A stretch of 18,228 bases of DNA from Lachnospiraceae bacterium UBA7109 (GTDB lineage Bacteria > Bacillota > Clostridia > Lachnospirales > Lachnospiraceae): NCBI GenBank assembly GCA_002492335.1, contig DKYD01000064.1:15531-33758 (forward strand), given 5' to 3'. The translations under genes were made by a program, and so were the position numbers. The notes below the pieces were generated by a model that searched no databases, was not told where the DNA came from, and saw nothing but the letters and a program-made list of their open reading frames with translations. This document shows positions 1 to 5,844 of this stretch, one piece after another. How positions within the stretch are numbered: position 1 is the first letter of the stretch; each line of letters begins with the position of its first letter.

Positions 1-1
1 A

Positions 2-187
2 GCAGAGACAAAAGACATCTGCAAAAAATACTGCATACTCCTGAACAAGCTTTATACGGAAGCCGTAACTGTTGCCGCTTCGCTGATTCAGCAGTATGCC
101 GGCGTACTGGATCATGAAGGAGCCCTTCCTTCACGCTTTGCCCAGACATTTGGTGCAGGTGAAAAATGGGAAGAACTATTTGTCTAA
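2..187 (+). CDS. C-terminal 61 residues of an unrecognised protein, truncated by the window edge
   Basis: An open frame enters from the left edge and ends at the TAA at 185-187. The visible tail is 61 residues, mostly helical in character and soluble, with no membrane segment. It ends in residues AGEKWEELFV. I do not recognise the family from this fragment. The stop lies 24 bp before the next start, with a ribosome binding site but no hairpin in between, so this gene is probably cotranscribed with the downstream transporter. Its start and function lie outside the window. Confidence 0.6.
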   Translation, partial: AETKDICKKYCILLNKLYTEAVTVAASLIQQYAGVLDHEGALPSRFAQTFGAGEKWEELFV

Positions 188-211
188 ACCAGTCTATGAA
201 AGGATACTGTT

Positions 212-1441
212 ATGAAATTCAAATTAACGTCTTTAGAAAAACAATGGATACTCTATGACGTAGGTAATTCTGCCTTCACACTTCTGACAGCCACCATTCT
301 GCCAATCTATTTTAATTATCTGGCAGATACGGCAAAGCTTGCCTCTTCCGACTATCTGGCTTACTGGGGTTATGCCATATCCATATCAACGCTTCTGGTT
401 GCCGCACTTGGCCCAACACTTGGAAGCATTGCTGATACAAAGGATTTTAAAAAGAAATTATTTTGTGCAGCCTTGCTTCTGGGAGTGGTTTCCTGTATAC
501 TTCTCGGAATCACTTCTTCCTGGCTTATTTTTCTTATTATTTTTGTTGTGGCAAAGACTGCTTACTCTACCAGTCTTGTTTTCTATGATTCCATGCTTAC
601 GGACATCACAACGCCAGACCGGATGGACAGCGTATCCTCCAGCGGATATGCATGGGGATATATCGGAAGCTGCATTCCTTTTATCCTCTCACTGGCAATT
701 GTACTGAATGCGGAAAAGCTTTCCCTTTCTATGGCGTCGGCTATGCTGATTGCATTTATCATCACCGCTGTATGGTGGTTCTTCACCTCTGTACCGCTTA
801 TTAAAAATTACCGTCAGCTCTATTACGCTGACACTCAGAAACATGTGGTTCGAAATAGTTTTTCACGCCTGGGAAAAACACTGAAAGAAATTACGCACAA
901 AAAGAAGATTTTCTTCTTTCTTCTGGCATTTTTCTTCTATATTGATGGCGTCTATACAATTATTGACATGGCAACTGCATATGGTCAGTCTCTCGGTCTC
1001 GACAGCACCGAACTTTTACTTGCGCTCCTTGTAACCCAGATCGTAGCATTTCCATGTGCTTTGATCTTCGGCCGGCTTTCCAAAAATCAACCTGCTGCAA
1101 GATTAATCAGAATCTGTATTTTTGCTTATTTTTGTATTGCGTTATATGCCATAAAACTTGATTCACAATTTGATTTCTGGGTACTCGCCGTACTGGTCGG
1201 TATGTTTCAGGGCGCTATTCAGGCTCTGTCACGTTCCTACTTTGGCAAAATTATTCCGGCGGATAAATCAGGGGAATACTTTGGACTTCTTGACATCTGC
1301 GGAAAAGGCGCCGCGTTTTTCGGCACTTTTCTTGTATCCTTTATCAGTCAGCTCACAGGCAGTCCAAGCGCAGGCGTCGGCTCACTTTCTGTCATGTTTC
1401 TGATTGGATATCTTCTGTTTGCCAAAGCGGAAAAAGCTTAA
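212..1441 (+). CDS. Major facilitator superfamily transporter, UMF1 / Atg22-like family
   Basis: A 409-residue, strongly hydrophobic protein with about 12 predicted membrane helices. The N-terminus carries the pattern EKQWILYDVGNSAFTLL (residues 9-25), typical of bacterial UMF1-family MFS proteins related to yeast Atg22. A charged loop follows helix 2 (GSIADTKDFKKK, about 72-83), at the usual place of the MFS loop 2-3 motif. A second charged loop at about 205-232 divides the two six-helix halves. It acts in the cytoplasmic membrane. The substrate cannot be read from sequence; Atg22 exports amino acids from the yeast vacuole, but that role should not be transferred. The ATG at 212 is preceded by AAAGGA (199-204), 7 nt away. 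No promoter is visible in the 24 bp gap, so transcription probably comes from upstream. It ends 18 bp before a hairpin terminator. Confidence 0.85.
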   Translation: MKFKLTSLEKQWILYDVGNSAFTLLTATILPIYFNYLADTAKLASSDYLAYWGYAISISTLLVAALGPTLGSIADTKDFKKKLFCAALLLGVVSCILLGITSSWLIFLIIFVVAKTAYSTSLVFYDSMLTDITTPDRMDSVSSSGYAWGYIGSCIPFILSLAIVLNAEKLSLSMASAMLIAFIITAVWWFFTSVPLIKNYRQLYYADTQKHVVRNSFSRLGKTLKEITHKKKIFFFLLAFFFYIDGVYTIIDMATAYGQSLGLDSTELLLALLVTQIVAFPCALIFGRLSKNQPAARLIRICIFAYFCIALYAIKLDSQFDFWVLAVLVGMFQGAIQALSRSYFGKIIPADKSGEYFGLLDICGKGAAFFGTFLVSFISQLTGSPSAGVGSLSVMFLIGYLLFAKAEKA

Positions 1442-1459
1442 TGATTTTTTAATATATAT

Positions 1460-1483
1460 ACAGCCCGCCATACAGCGGGCTGT
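1460..1483. terminator. Hairpin terminator between convergent genes
   Basis: A perfect 9-bp stem, ACAGCCCGC (1460-1468) with GCGGGCTGT (1475-1483), closes a 6-nt loop. It lies between the stop of the MFS gene (1441, +) and the stop of trpB (1492, -). The flank is T-rich on the - strand side and only weakly so on the + side, so it probably serves both genes and is less canonical for the + gene. Confidence 0.75.
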
Positions 1484-1491
1484 TCACATGT

Positions 1492-2877
1492 TTACATCAT
1501 ATTTCCCGGGAATTTAGGGATTCCATCAAAACCTTTCTGAAGATCTTCATCTGTCGGGATATAATCTTTCATCTCTTTATTGTGGAATTTCTCATATGCT
1601 ACCATATCAAAATATCCGGTACCGGTTAATCCAAATACAATCGTCTTTTCTTCCCCGGTTTCCTTGCACTTCAGCGCCTCATCAATAGCTACTTTAATTG
1701 CATGGCTGCTTTCCGGAGCCGGAAGAATACCTTCTACCCTTGCAAAACGCTCTGCTGCTTCAAAGACAGCTGTCTGTTCTACAGAACGCGCCTCCATATA
1801 TCCATCTGCATAAAGCTGCGACAAAACAGAGCTCATTCCATGATATCTGAGTCCTCCCGCATGATTTGCTGATGGGATAAAACCGCTTCCCAACGTGTAC
1901 ATTTTCGCCAGCGGACACACCATTCCGGTATCGCAGAAATCGTACGCAAATACCCCTCTTGTAAGACTCGGACAGGATGCCGGTTCTACTGCTATAAATT
2001 GATAATCCTTTTCTCCTCTTAATTTTTCACCCATAAACGGAGAAATCAGGCCACCGAGATTCGAACCGCCTCCGGCACATCCAATAATAATATCTGGTGT
2101 AATTCCATATTTATCTAACGCAATCTTCGTCTCCATTCCGATGATGGACTGGTGCAGCAATACCTGGTTCAATACACTGCCAAGTACATATCTGTATCCC
2201 TCACTTCCCACAGCCACCTCTACAGCTTCTGAAATGGCACATCCAAGACTTCCCGTTGTTCCCGGATGCTCTGCAAGGATTTTCTTTCCAACTTCTGTCT
2301 CCATAGAAGGCGACGGAGTAACGCTTGCACCATACGTACGCATCACTTCACGCCGGAAAGGCTTCTGTTCATAAGAACACTTCACCATAAATACCTTACA
2401 GTCCAAATCCAGATAAGAACATGCCATGGAAAGCGCTGTTCCCCACTGTCCTGCACCAGTTTCCGTTGTTACACCCTTAAGTCCCTGTTTCTTTGCATAA
2501 TAAGCCTGCGCAATCGCAGAATTTAATTTATGGCTTCCACTGGTATTATTCCCTTCAAATTTGTAATATATTTTTGCCGGAGTCTGAAGCTTTTCCTCCA
2601 AGCAATATGCTCTTACAAGCGGTGCCGGACGATACATCTTATAAAAATCCTGTATCTCCTGCGGAATATCAATATAACGGTTATCATTATCCAGCTCCTG
2701 TTTTACCAGTTCTTCACAGAACACGCCTGATAATTCTTCTGCAGTCATCGGCTTTAAAGTTTCCGGATTCAGAAGCGGTGCAGGTTTATTTTTCATATCC
2801 GCCCGCACGTTATACCAGGACTTTGGCATCTCACTTTCTTCCAGATAAATTTTGTAAGGGATTTTTTGATCTTTCAT
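1492..2877 (-). CDS. trpB: TrpB2-type (TrpB-like) tryptophan synthase beta chain, PLP-dependent
   Basis: A 461-residue fold-type II PLP enzyme that joins indole and L-serine to make tryptophan. The PLP lysine is K117 in GSHKLNSA. The catalytic-loop glutamate is E139 in ETGAGQWG. The PLP phosphate loop is GCAGGGSNLGG (266-276). A serine-containing PLP pocket is suggested by GLTGTGYFD near 416-424. It is longer than classical TrpB (about 400 residues), with an N-terminal extension of about 80 residues, and this places it with the TrpB2 branch, whose members often act without a TrpA partner. No trpA or other trp gene is nearby, which fits indole salvage, although that is inferred. AAAGGAG (2887-2893) lies 9 nt before the ATG. 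Expression should be controlled by the Trp T-box leader directly upstream. The family assignment is firm; the physiological substrate is less so. Confidence 0.93.
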   Translation of the reverse strand: MKDQKIPYKIYLEESEMPKSWYNVRADMKNKPAPLLNPETLKPMTAEELSGVFCEELVKQELDNDNRYIDIPQEIQDFYKMYRPAPLVRAYCLEEKLQTPAKIYYKFEGNNTSGSHKLNSAIAQAYYAKKQGLKGVTTETGAGQWGTALSMACSYLDLDCKVFMVKCSYEQKPFRREVMRTYGASVTPSPSMETEVGKKILAEHPGTTGSLGCAISEAVEVAVGSEGYRYVLGSVLNQVLLHQSIIGMETKIALDKYGITPDIIIGCAGGGSNLGGLISPFMGEKLRGEKDYQFIAVEPASCPSLTRGVFAYDFCDTGMVCPLAKMYTLGSGFIPSANHAGGLRYHGMSSVLSQLYADGYMEARSVEQTAVFEAAERFARVEGILPAPESSHAIKVAIDEALKCKETGEEKTIVFGLTGTGYFDMVAYEKFHNKEMKDYIPTDEDLQKGFDGIPKFPGNMM

Positions 2878-2943
2878 TTTATTTTTCTCCTTTCATTTTC
2901 CGGGATAAAAGTTTTTATTTCACGAGACATACTTTCTTATAAA

Positions 2944-2989
2944 ACAAAAAAACTCTTATCCCACACAATTACTATTGCAGGGACAAGAG
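2944..2989 (-). terminator. T-box regulated terminator before trpB
   Basis: On the - strand, CTCTTGTCCC (2989 to 2980) pairs with GGGATAAGAG (2962 to 2953), with one G-U pair, closing a 17-nt loop. Seven consecutive T follow on the sense strand (2952 to 2946). It sits directly 3' of the T-box core, as expected for a class I transcriptional T-box. Confidence 0.9.
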
Positions 2990-3216
2990 CAATTATACTC
3001 CTGCGGTGCCACCCGGCTTGATATATCTGAATATATCCTCTCATGCATACTATCATATGCGCCTTTGTTAACGAAGTTTTCTCTCCGGCTTACCTACTGT
3101 CATTTCGGTTTGCCCTCAGAAGCCCATTCCTTAAAGCTCTGACCCGCTACAATCCCACCATCTGCAGCTCTCTGTAAGGCAGTCTGCCATAAGTACTTAC
3201 TCTTCCTCATCAGTTT
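2944..3216 (-). ncRNA. T-box leader, tryptophan-specific (UGG specifier)
   Basis: Read on the - strand, this leader contains the T-box core AAGCCGGGTGGCACCGCAGG (3019 to 3000). The tRNA-contacting bases are TGGC at 3011-3008, complementary to an uncharged GCCA end, which fits tRNA-Trp with a G discriminator. Upstream, a Stem I-like region starts with GATGAGGAAGAGTAAGTA and carries the distal-loop signature AGAGAGC...GGTGGGATTG. The specifier loop reads GGAATGGGCTTCTGAGG with TGG at 3126-3124. The T-box is followed by a terminator hairpin (2953-2989). Uncharged tRNA-Trp should favour antitermination and so raise trpB expression. The class is certain from the core motif; the specifier is read from position in the loop and agrees with the downstream gene. 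Confidence 0.93.
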
Positions 3217-3222
3217 ACAAAA

Positions 3223-3251
3223 ACTTTATCACTCCAAATTACGATTGTCAA
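3223..3251 (-). promoter_or_regulatory. Sigma-A type promoter of the trpB T-box transcript
   Basis: On the - strand, TTGACA (3251 to 3246) is a perfect -35 box. It is followed after exactly 17 bp by TAAAGT (3228 to 3223) as -10. Transcription would begin near 3216, which places the whole T-box in the 5' leader. Confidence 0.85.
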
Positions 3252-3288
3252 GAACTTTTTTCATATCACACAAAAATATCATCTTAAT

Positions 3289-3314
3289 ATTCCGAACAAA
3301 CAGTAACATTCCGA
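3289..3314. repeat. Direct repeat ATTCCGA, candidate operator in the trpB/araC intergenic region
   Basis: ATTCCGA occurs at 3289-3295 and again at 3308-3314 in the same orientation, 19 bp apart start to start, close to two helical turns. It lies between the divergent trpB and AraC-type promoters, about 40 bp upstream of the -10 of the regulator gene. AraC-family proteins often bind direct repeats of about this spacing. Assigning it to the adjacent regulator is inference. Confidence 0.4.
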
Positions 3315-3353
3315 GTATTTTTATTGCACTAAATTTTCTTCTTATGTTATTCT

Positions 3354-3359
3354 TATAAT
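3354..3359 (+). promoter_or_regulatory. -10 box of the AraC-type regulator gene, without a good -35
   Basis: TATAAT at 3354-3359 is a perfect -10 hexamer, 30 bp before the ATG. At 16-18 bp upstream there is no recognisable -35 (the 17-bp position reads AAATTT), and TTGCAC at 3324-3329 is too far. This is the pattern of an activator-assisted promoter. Confidence 0.6.
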
Positions 3360-3389
3360 GGTATTTTAAAAGCAAAAGGAGTGGTTATT

Positions 3390-4262
3390 ATGAAAAAACC
3401 TATGCATTTATTTTCCGCTCACCATGTAGATAAGAATTTTTTAAGCAGGAATTGTGACCACTATTATTGCGAAGTACTATCCATTGCCTTTTTTCATGAT
3501 TCACCAGAATGTACTTCCGGGCCCTACCGCCATAAACACGATGCTTATGAATTTCTGATTCCTTATGGTCCGATTCCGCTTCTCCTGCGTGAGGATACAG
3601 TGCATTTCGGAGAGGCAGGTTACATTCACCCAATACAAAGCGGAAAAGAACACGGTTTTAAATCTCTCGTAACAAACATCAGCTATGATAATATTGTAAT
3701 TGACAAAGCTTTTCTGGAAGAAATCATGCAGCAGAAACAATATAGCGGCAAAAAGTTTCGTTCTTCCTTTAAACTTCGCCCTGAACAAAAAGCTTATATA
3801 CGCTTATTCAAATCCGAATTTAACAACGGCAGTGGCTGTAACAGGGAAAAGCTTCACCATTTAGCTGCACTGATCACTACCTCGTTCCTGGAATCTGCAT
3901 TTTCCGAAGAACGAAATGACAATGTAAATTTTCTCCAGTATCAGCAGGGAATCCTTCAGGTTGCAGCTTACATAAACCAGCACTATACCGAATCTTTAGA
4001 CCTGGATACTCTTGCTGGTATGTGTCATTTATCAAAAACATATTTCATTTCCGCCTTCAAAAAGGTAGTAGGTGAAACGCCTTACAGCTATCTTCTGAGG
4101 CTTCGGATTGCAAAGTCAAAAATTTTACTTGAAACAACCGATTACACGATCAAAGAGATTGCAAACATGTGTGGATTTAAAAGGACAAATACTTTTACAT
4201 CACATTTCCGCACTGTTACACATATGACACCTTCAGAATACCGTGAGAATATTCGAAATTAA
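3390..4262 (+). CDS. AraC-family transcriptional regulator with N-terminal cupin
   Basis: A 290-residue regulator. The N-terminal half is a cupin-like sensor, with HKHDAYEF (H48, H50, E54) and a later H88. The C-terminal 100 residues hold the two AraC helix-turn-helix motifs: the first around LDTLAGMCHLSKTYFISAF, the second around TIKEIANMCGFKRTNTFTSHF, ending in the conserved PSEYR. The ATG at 3390 is chosen over a GTG at 3381 because AAAAGGAG (3374-3381) would overlap the GTG and lies 8 nt from the ATG. It is divergent from the T-box-trpB unit. A direct repeat in the shared intergenic region may be its operator. The ligand and regulon are unknown; AraC proteins of this type in gut Firmicutes often respond to sugars, but nothing here identifies one. 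A hairpin terminator follows the stop. Confidence 0.9.
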   Translation: MKKPMHLFSAHHVDKNFLSRNCDHYYCEVLSIAFFHDSPECTSGPYRHKHDAYEFLIPYGPIPLLLREDTVHFGEAGYIHPIQSGKEHGFKSLVTNISYDNIVIDKAFLEEIMQQKQYSGKKFRSSFKLRPEQKAYIRLFKSEFNNGSGCNREKLHHLAALITTSFLESAFSEERNDNVNFLQYQQGILQVAAYINQHYTESLDLDTLAGMCHLSKTYFISAFKKVVGETPYSYLLRLRIAKSKILLETTDYTIKEIANMCGFKRTNTFTSHFRTVTHMTPSEYRENIRN

Positions 4263-4299
4263 AGGACCGGCTGCATCCTGCAGCACGGCCCTTATTTTT
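4262..4299. terminator. Hairpin terminator between the AraC-type gene and rplT
   Basis: AAGG-CCG-CTGCA (4262-4275) pairs with TGCAG-CGG-CCTT (4279-4293), with small internal mismatches and a 3-nt loop. ATTTTT follows on the + strand (4294-4299), making it a good terminator for the regulator gene. The - strand flank is TTTAATTT, so it may also stop transcripts of the infC operon, whose rplT ends at 4320. Confidence 0.75.
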
Positions 4300-4319
4300 C
4301 ATCAAACTTCTATATAAAA

Positions 4320-4676
4320 TTAAGCAAGCTTGCTCTTTGCAAGTTCTGCAAGTGTTGCAAATCCCTCTGCATCATTTACAGCCATCTCTGCAAGCATTTT
4401 TCTGTTCATATCTACATCCGCTACTTTTAATCCATGCATAAATTTGCTGTAGGATAATCCGTTCATTCTTGCTGCAGCATTGATACGCGCAATCCAAAGC
4501 TGACGCATCTGGCGTTTCCGCTGCTTTCTTCCGGCATAAGCAGAAGTAAGTGCTCTCATAACAGACTGTTTTGCTACCCTGTACTGTTTTGAACGTGCTC
4601 CTCTATATCCCTTTGCTAATTTTAATGTTCTATTATGTTTCTTCTTTGCGTTAAGTCCGCCTTTAATTCTTGCCAT
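4320..4676 (-). CDS. rplT: 50S ribosomal protein L20
   Basis: A 118-residue, very basic protein matching L20 over its whole length. It has the N-terminal ARIKGGLNAKKKHNRTLKLAKGYRG region (2-26), the RKRQMRQLWIARINAAARMNGLSYS core (about 53-77), and the LNRKMLAEMA-like segment near the C-terminus (here MNRKMLAEMA). It binds 23S rRNA early in 50S assembly. It is the last gene of infC-rpmI-rplT, 27 bp after rpmI. AAAGGAGG (4685-4692) provides a strong ribosome binding site. In Firmicutes L20 also represses its own operon by binding the leader, which here has a suitable attenuator structure upstream of infC. Confidence 0.98.
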   Translation of the reverse strand: MARIKGGLNAKKKHNRTLKLAKGYRGARSKQYRVAKQSVMRALTSAYAGRKQRKRQMRQLWIARINAAARMNGLSYSKFMHGLKVADVDMNRKMLAEMAVNDAEGFATLAELAKSKLA

Positions 4677-4703
4677 GTCTTATTCCTCCTTTAACCATTC
4701 ATC

Positions 4704-4901
4704 TTACAGATACGGTAATACTTTCTTCATATTTTTCACATTTGTTGCGTCTGTAATCGTTGCCTGTCTGAGATTTCTTTTTCTCTTTGTAGACTTCTTT
4801 GTTAAGATATGGCTCTTATAAGCTTTATTTCTTTTTAATTTTCCTGTACCTGTTTTTTTGAAGCGCTTTGCAGCAGCTCTATTTGTTTTGATTTTTGGCA
4901 T
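4704..4901 (-). CDS. rpmI: 50S ribosomal protein L35
   Basis: A 65-residue, lysine/arginine-rich protein with the L35 hallmarks: the MPKIKTNRAAAKRFKKTGTG start, HILTKKSTKRKRNLR in the middle, and the VKNMKKVLPYL end. It is a structural component of the large subunit. It lies 35 bp after infC and 27 bp before rplT, the usual bacterial order. GGAGGAGC precedes the ATG. Confidence 0.98.
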   Translation of the reverse strand: MPKIKTNRAAAKRFKKTGTGKLKRNKAYKSHILTKKSTKRKRNLRQATITDATNVKNMKKVLPYL

Positions 4902-4936
4902 AATATGCTCCTCCTTCGATCCTTAATATTGTATTT

Positions 4937-5443
4937 TTAACGTTTTTCAGTTAAAACCATGCTCATATTCCTGCCTTCCAGTTTTGCAGGCTTCTCAATT
5001 ACAGCAACATCTCCCAGCAATGCGGCAAAATCATCCAAAATGTGCTTGCTCTGCTGTACATGTGCCATCTCACGTCCTCTGAAACGCAGTGTAACCTTAA
5101 CCTTATTGCCCTTCACAATAAATTTCTTGGCATTATTTACTTTCGTGTTCAAGTCGTTCGTGTCAATATTCGGTGAAAGACGTACTTCCTTCACTTCAAC
5201 TGTTTTCTGTTTCTTTCTCGCTTCCTTTTCTTTTCTTGCAAGTTCATATCTGTACTTACCATAATCAATAATCTTGCATACCGGCGGCTGGGCCTTCGGA
5301 GCAATTTTAACCAGATCTAATTCTGCCTCCTGCGCCAGTTTCATTGCCTCTTTGGCAGACATAATCCCCAACTGGTCTCCGTTCTCTCCGATCACTCTTA
5401 CTTCCTTGTCTCTAATCTGCCCGTTAATCATTAAATCGCTAAT
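4937..5443 (-). CDS. infC: Translation initiation factor IF-3, predicted AUU start
   Basis: The IF-3 N-domain begins at INGQIRDKEVRVIGENGDQLGI and the C-domain includes KVTLRFRGREMAHVQQSKHILDDF. IF-3 binds the 30S subunit, keeps it apart from 50S and checks the start codon. The likely start is the ATT at 5443-5441 (protein reads ISDLMINGQ..., with formyl-Met at residue 1; 168 codons). GGGGGTG (5457-5451) sits 7 nt upstream. The in-frame ATG at 5431 lies 19 nt from that site, too far. A longer frame opening at 5554 would add 37 hydrophobic residues read straight through the leader terminator and Shine-Dalgarno, so it is rejected. An AUU start is known for infC in E. coli, where it lets IF-3 repress its own translation. 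The family is certain; the start is well supported but not proven. Confidence 0.95.
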   Translation of the reverse strand: MSDLMINGQIRDKEVRVIGENGDQLGIMSAKEAMKLAQEAELDLVKIAPKAQPPVCKIIDYGKYRYELARKEKEARKKQKTVEVKEVRLSPNIDTNDLNTKVNNAKKFIVKGNKVKVTLRFRGREMAHVQQSKHILDDFAALLGDVAVIEKPAKLEGRNMSMVLTEKR

Positions 5444-5608
5444 TGTCTTGCACCCCCATAAATAAAAAAATGAATAGTTCCAGACTATCCACTTTACTAT
5501 GCGTATAAAAATTCCAAATAAAACTTCTATACTCAATATCAAACCAATAGTCACCCGCTTGTGCTATGGTGAGAGTGGATACTCTACTTTGTTTTCTGCC
5601 TCACGCAG
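5443..5608 (-). ncRNA. infC operon leader with attenuator (L20-leader-like)
   Basis: The transcript from the promoter at 5614-5643 has about 165 nt before infC. The 5' arm of its terminator (GGATAGT, 5490-5484) is also part of two alternative pairings. AGTGGATA (5493-5486) is exactly complementary to TATCCACT (5581-5574), 8 bp. GATAGTC (5489-5483) pairs with GACTATT (5552-5546), 7 bp with one G-U. Either would prevent the terminator. This agrees with the known L20-controlled attenuation of infC-rpmI-rplT in Bacillus. I cannot confirm that the fold is the same as the described L20 leader. Confidence 0.75.
5464..5490 (-). terminator. Leader terminator just upstream of the infC ribosome binding site
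   Basis: On the - strand, GGATAGT (5490-5484) pairs with ACTATTC (5478-5472), 7 bp with one G-U and a 5-nt loop. It is followed by ATTTTTTTATT (5471-5461). It lies within the infC transcript, 7 nt before the GGGGG of the Shine-Dalgarno, so it must be conditional rather than constitutive. Confidence 0.8.
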
Positions 5609-5613
5609 ATATT

Positions 5614-5643
5614 ACTTTACCACAAAGATACTATCCCTGTCAA
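5614..5643 (-). promoter_or_regulatory. Promoter of infC-rpmI-rplT
   Basis: On the - strand, TTGACA (5643 to 5638) is a perfect -35 box and TAAAGT (5619 to 5614) is the -10, with an 18-bp spacer. The predicted start is near 5607. The sequence upstream is very AT-rich and could act as an UP element. Confidence 0.8.
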
Positions 5644-5720
5644 TCATTTTTTTCATTCTGCTGAAGCTTTATAGAATTTTATTTATCTTTCATTATCTTT
5701 TATATTTTTTTATATTTTGC

Positions 5721-5749
5721 TTGAAACAGCAATCTTTTCATGCGATAAT
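5721..5749 (+). promoter_or_regulatory. Promoter of the NSS symporter gene
   Basis: TTGAAA (5721-5726) and GATAAT (5744-5749) are separated by 17 bp. The -35 overlaps a small inverted repeat, TTGCT (5717-5721) with AGCAA (5728-5732). The start would be near 5756, giving a leader of about 90 nt. It is divergent from the infC promoter, with about 80 bp between the two -35 boxes. Confidence 0.6.
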
Positions 5750-5762
5750 ATTTTATATTATG

Positions 5763-5816
5763 TTCTATTTAGAATAATGCAACATTATTGTATCACAATT
5801 ATATTCTATTTGGAAT
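5763..5816 (+). repeat. Two palindromic repeats 41 bp apart plus a central inverted repeat in the NSS leader
   Basis: TTCTATTTAGAAT (5763-5775) and TTCTATTTGGAAT (5804-5816) differ at one position and are imperfect palindromes in themselves. They are spaced 41 bp start to start, close to four helical turns. Between them, AATAATG (5773-5779) and CATTATT (5783-5789) form a perfect 7-bp inverted repeat. All lie after the predicted transcription start and before the AGGAGG site, so they may be operators for a dimeric repressor or RNA hairpins. Confidence 0.55.
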
Positions 5817-5844
5817 GTCATCTTACATGAGGAGGATTTTTACT

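Noticed and set aside
1580..2942. Several + strand open frames of 60-150 codons opposite trpB and its leader
   Set aside because: They overlap a certain gene and a T-box, lack ribosome binding sites, and have low-complexity, Cys/Ser-rich translations typical of antisense frames.
5444..5554. A 37-residue hydrophobic N-terminal extension of IF-3 starting upstream
   Set aside because: It would be translated through the leader terminator and the GGGGGTG ribosome binding site. IF-3 is cytosolic and homology begins at about INGQIRDKEVR.
5788..5844. A longer N-terminus for the NSS symporter (19 extra residues)
   Set aside because: The AGGAGG site at 5830-5835 lies inside this stretch and points to the ATG at 5845, which matches the family's usual N-terminus.
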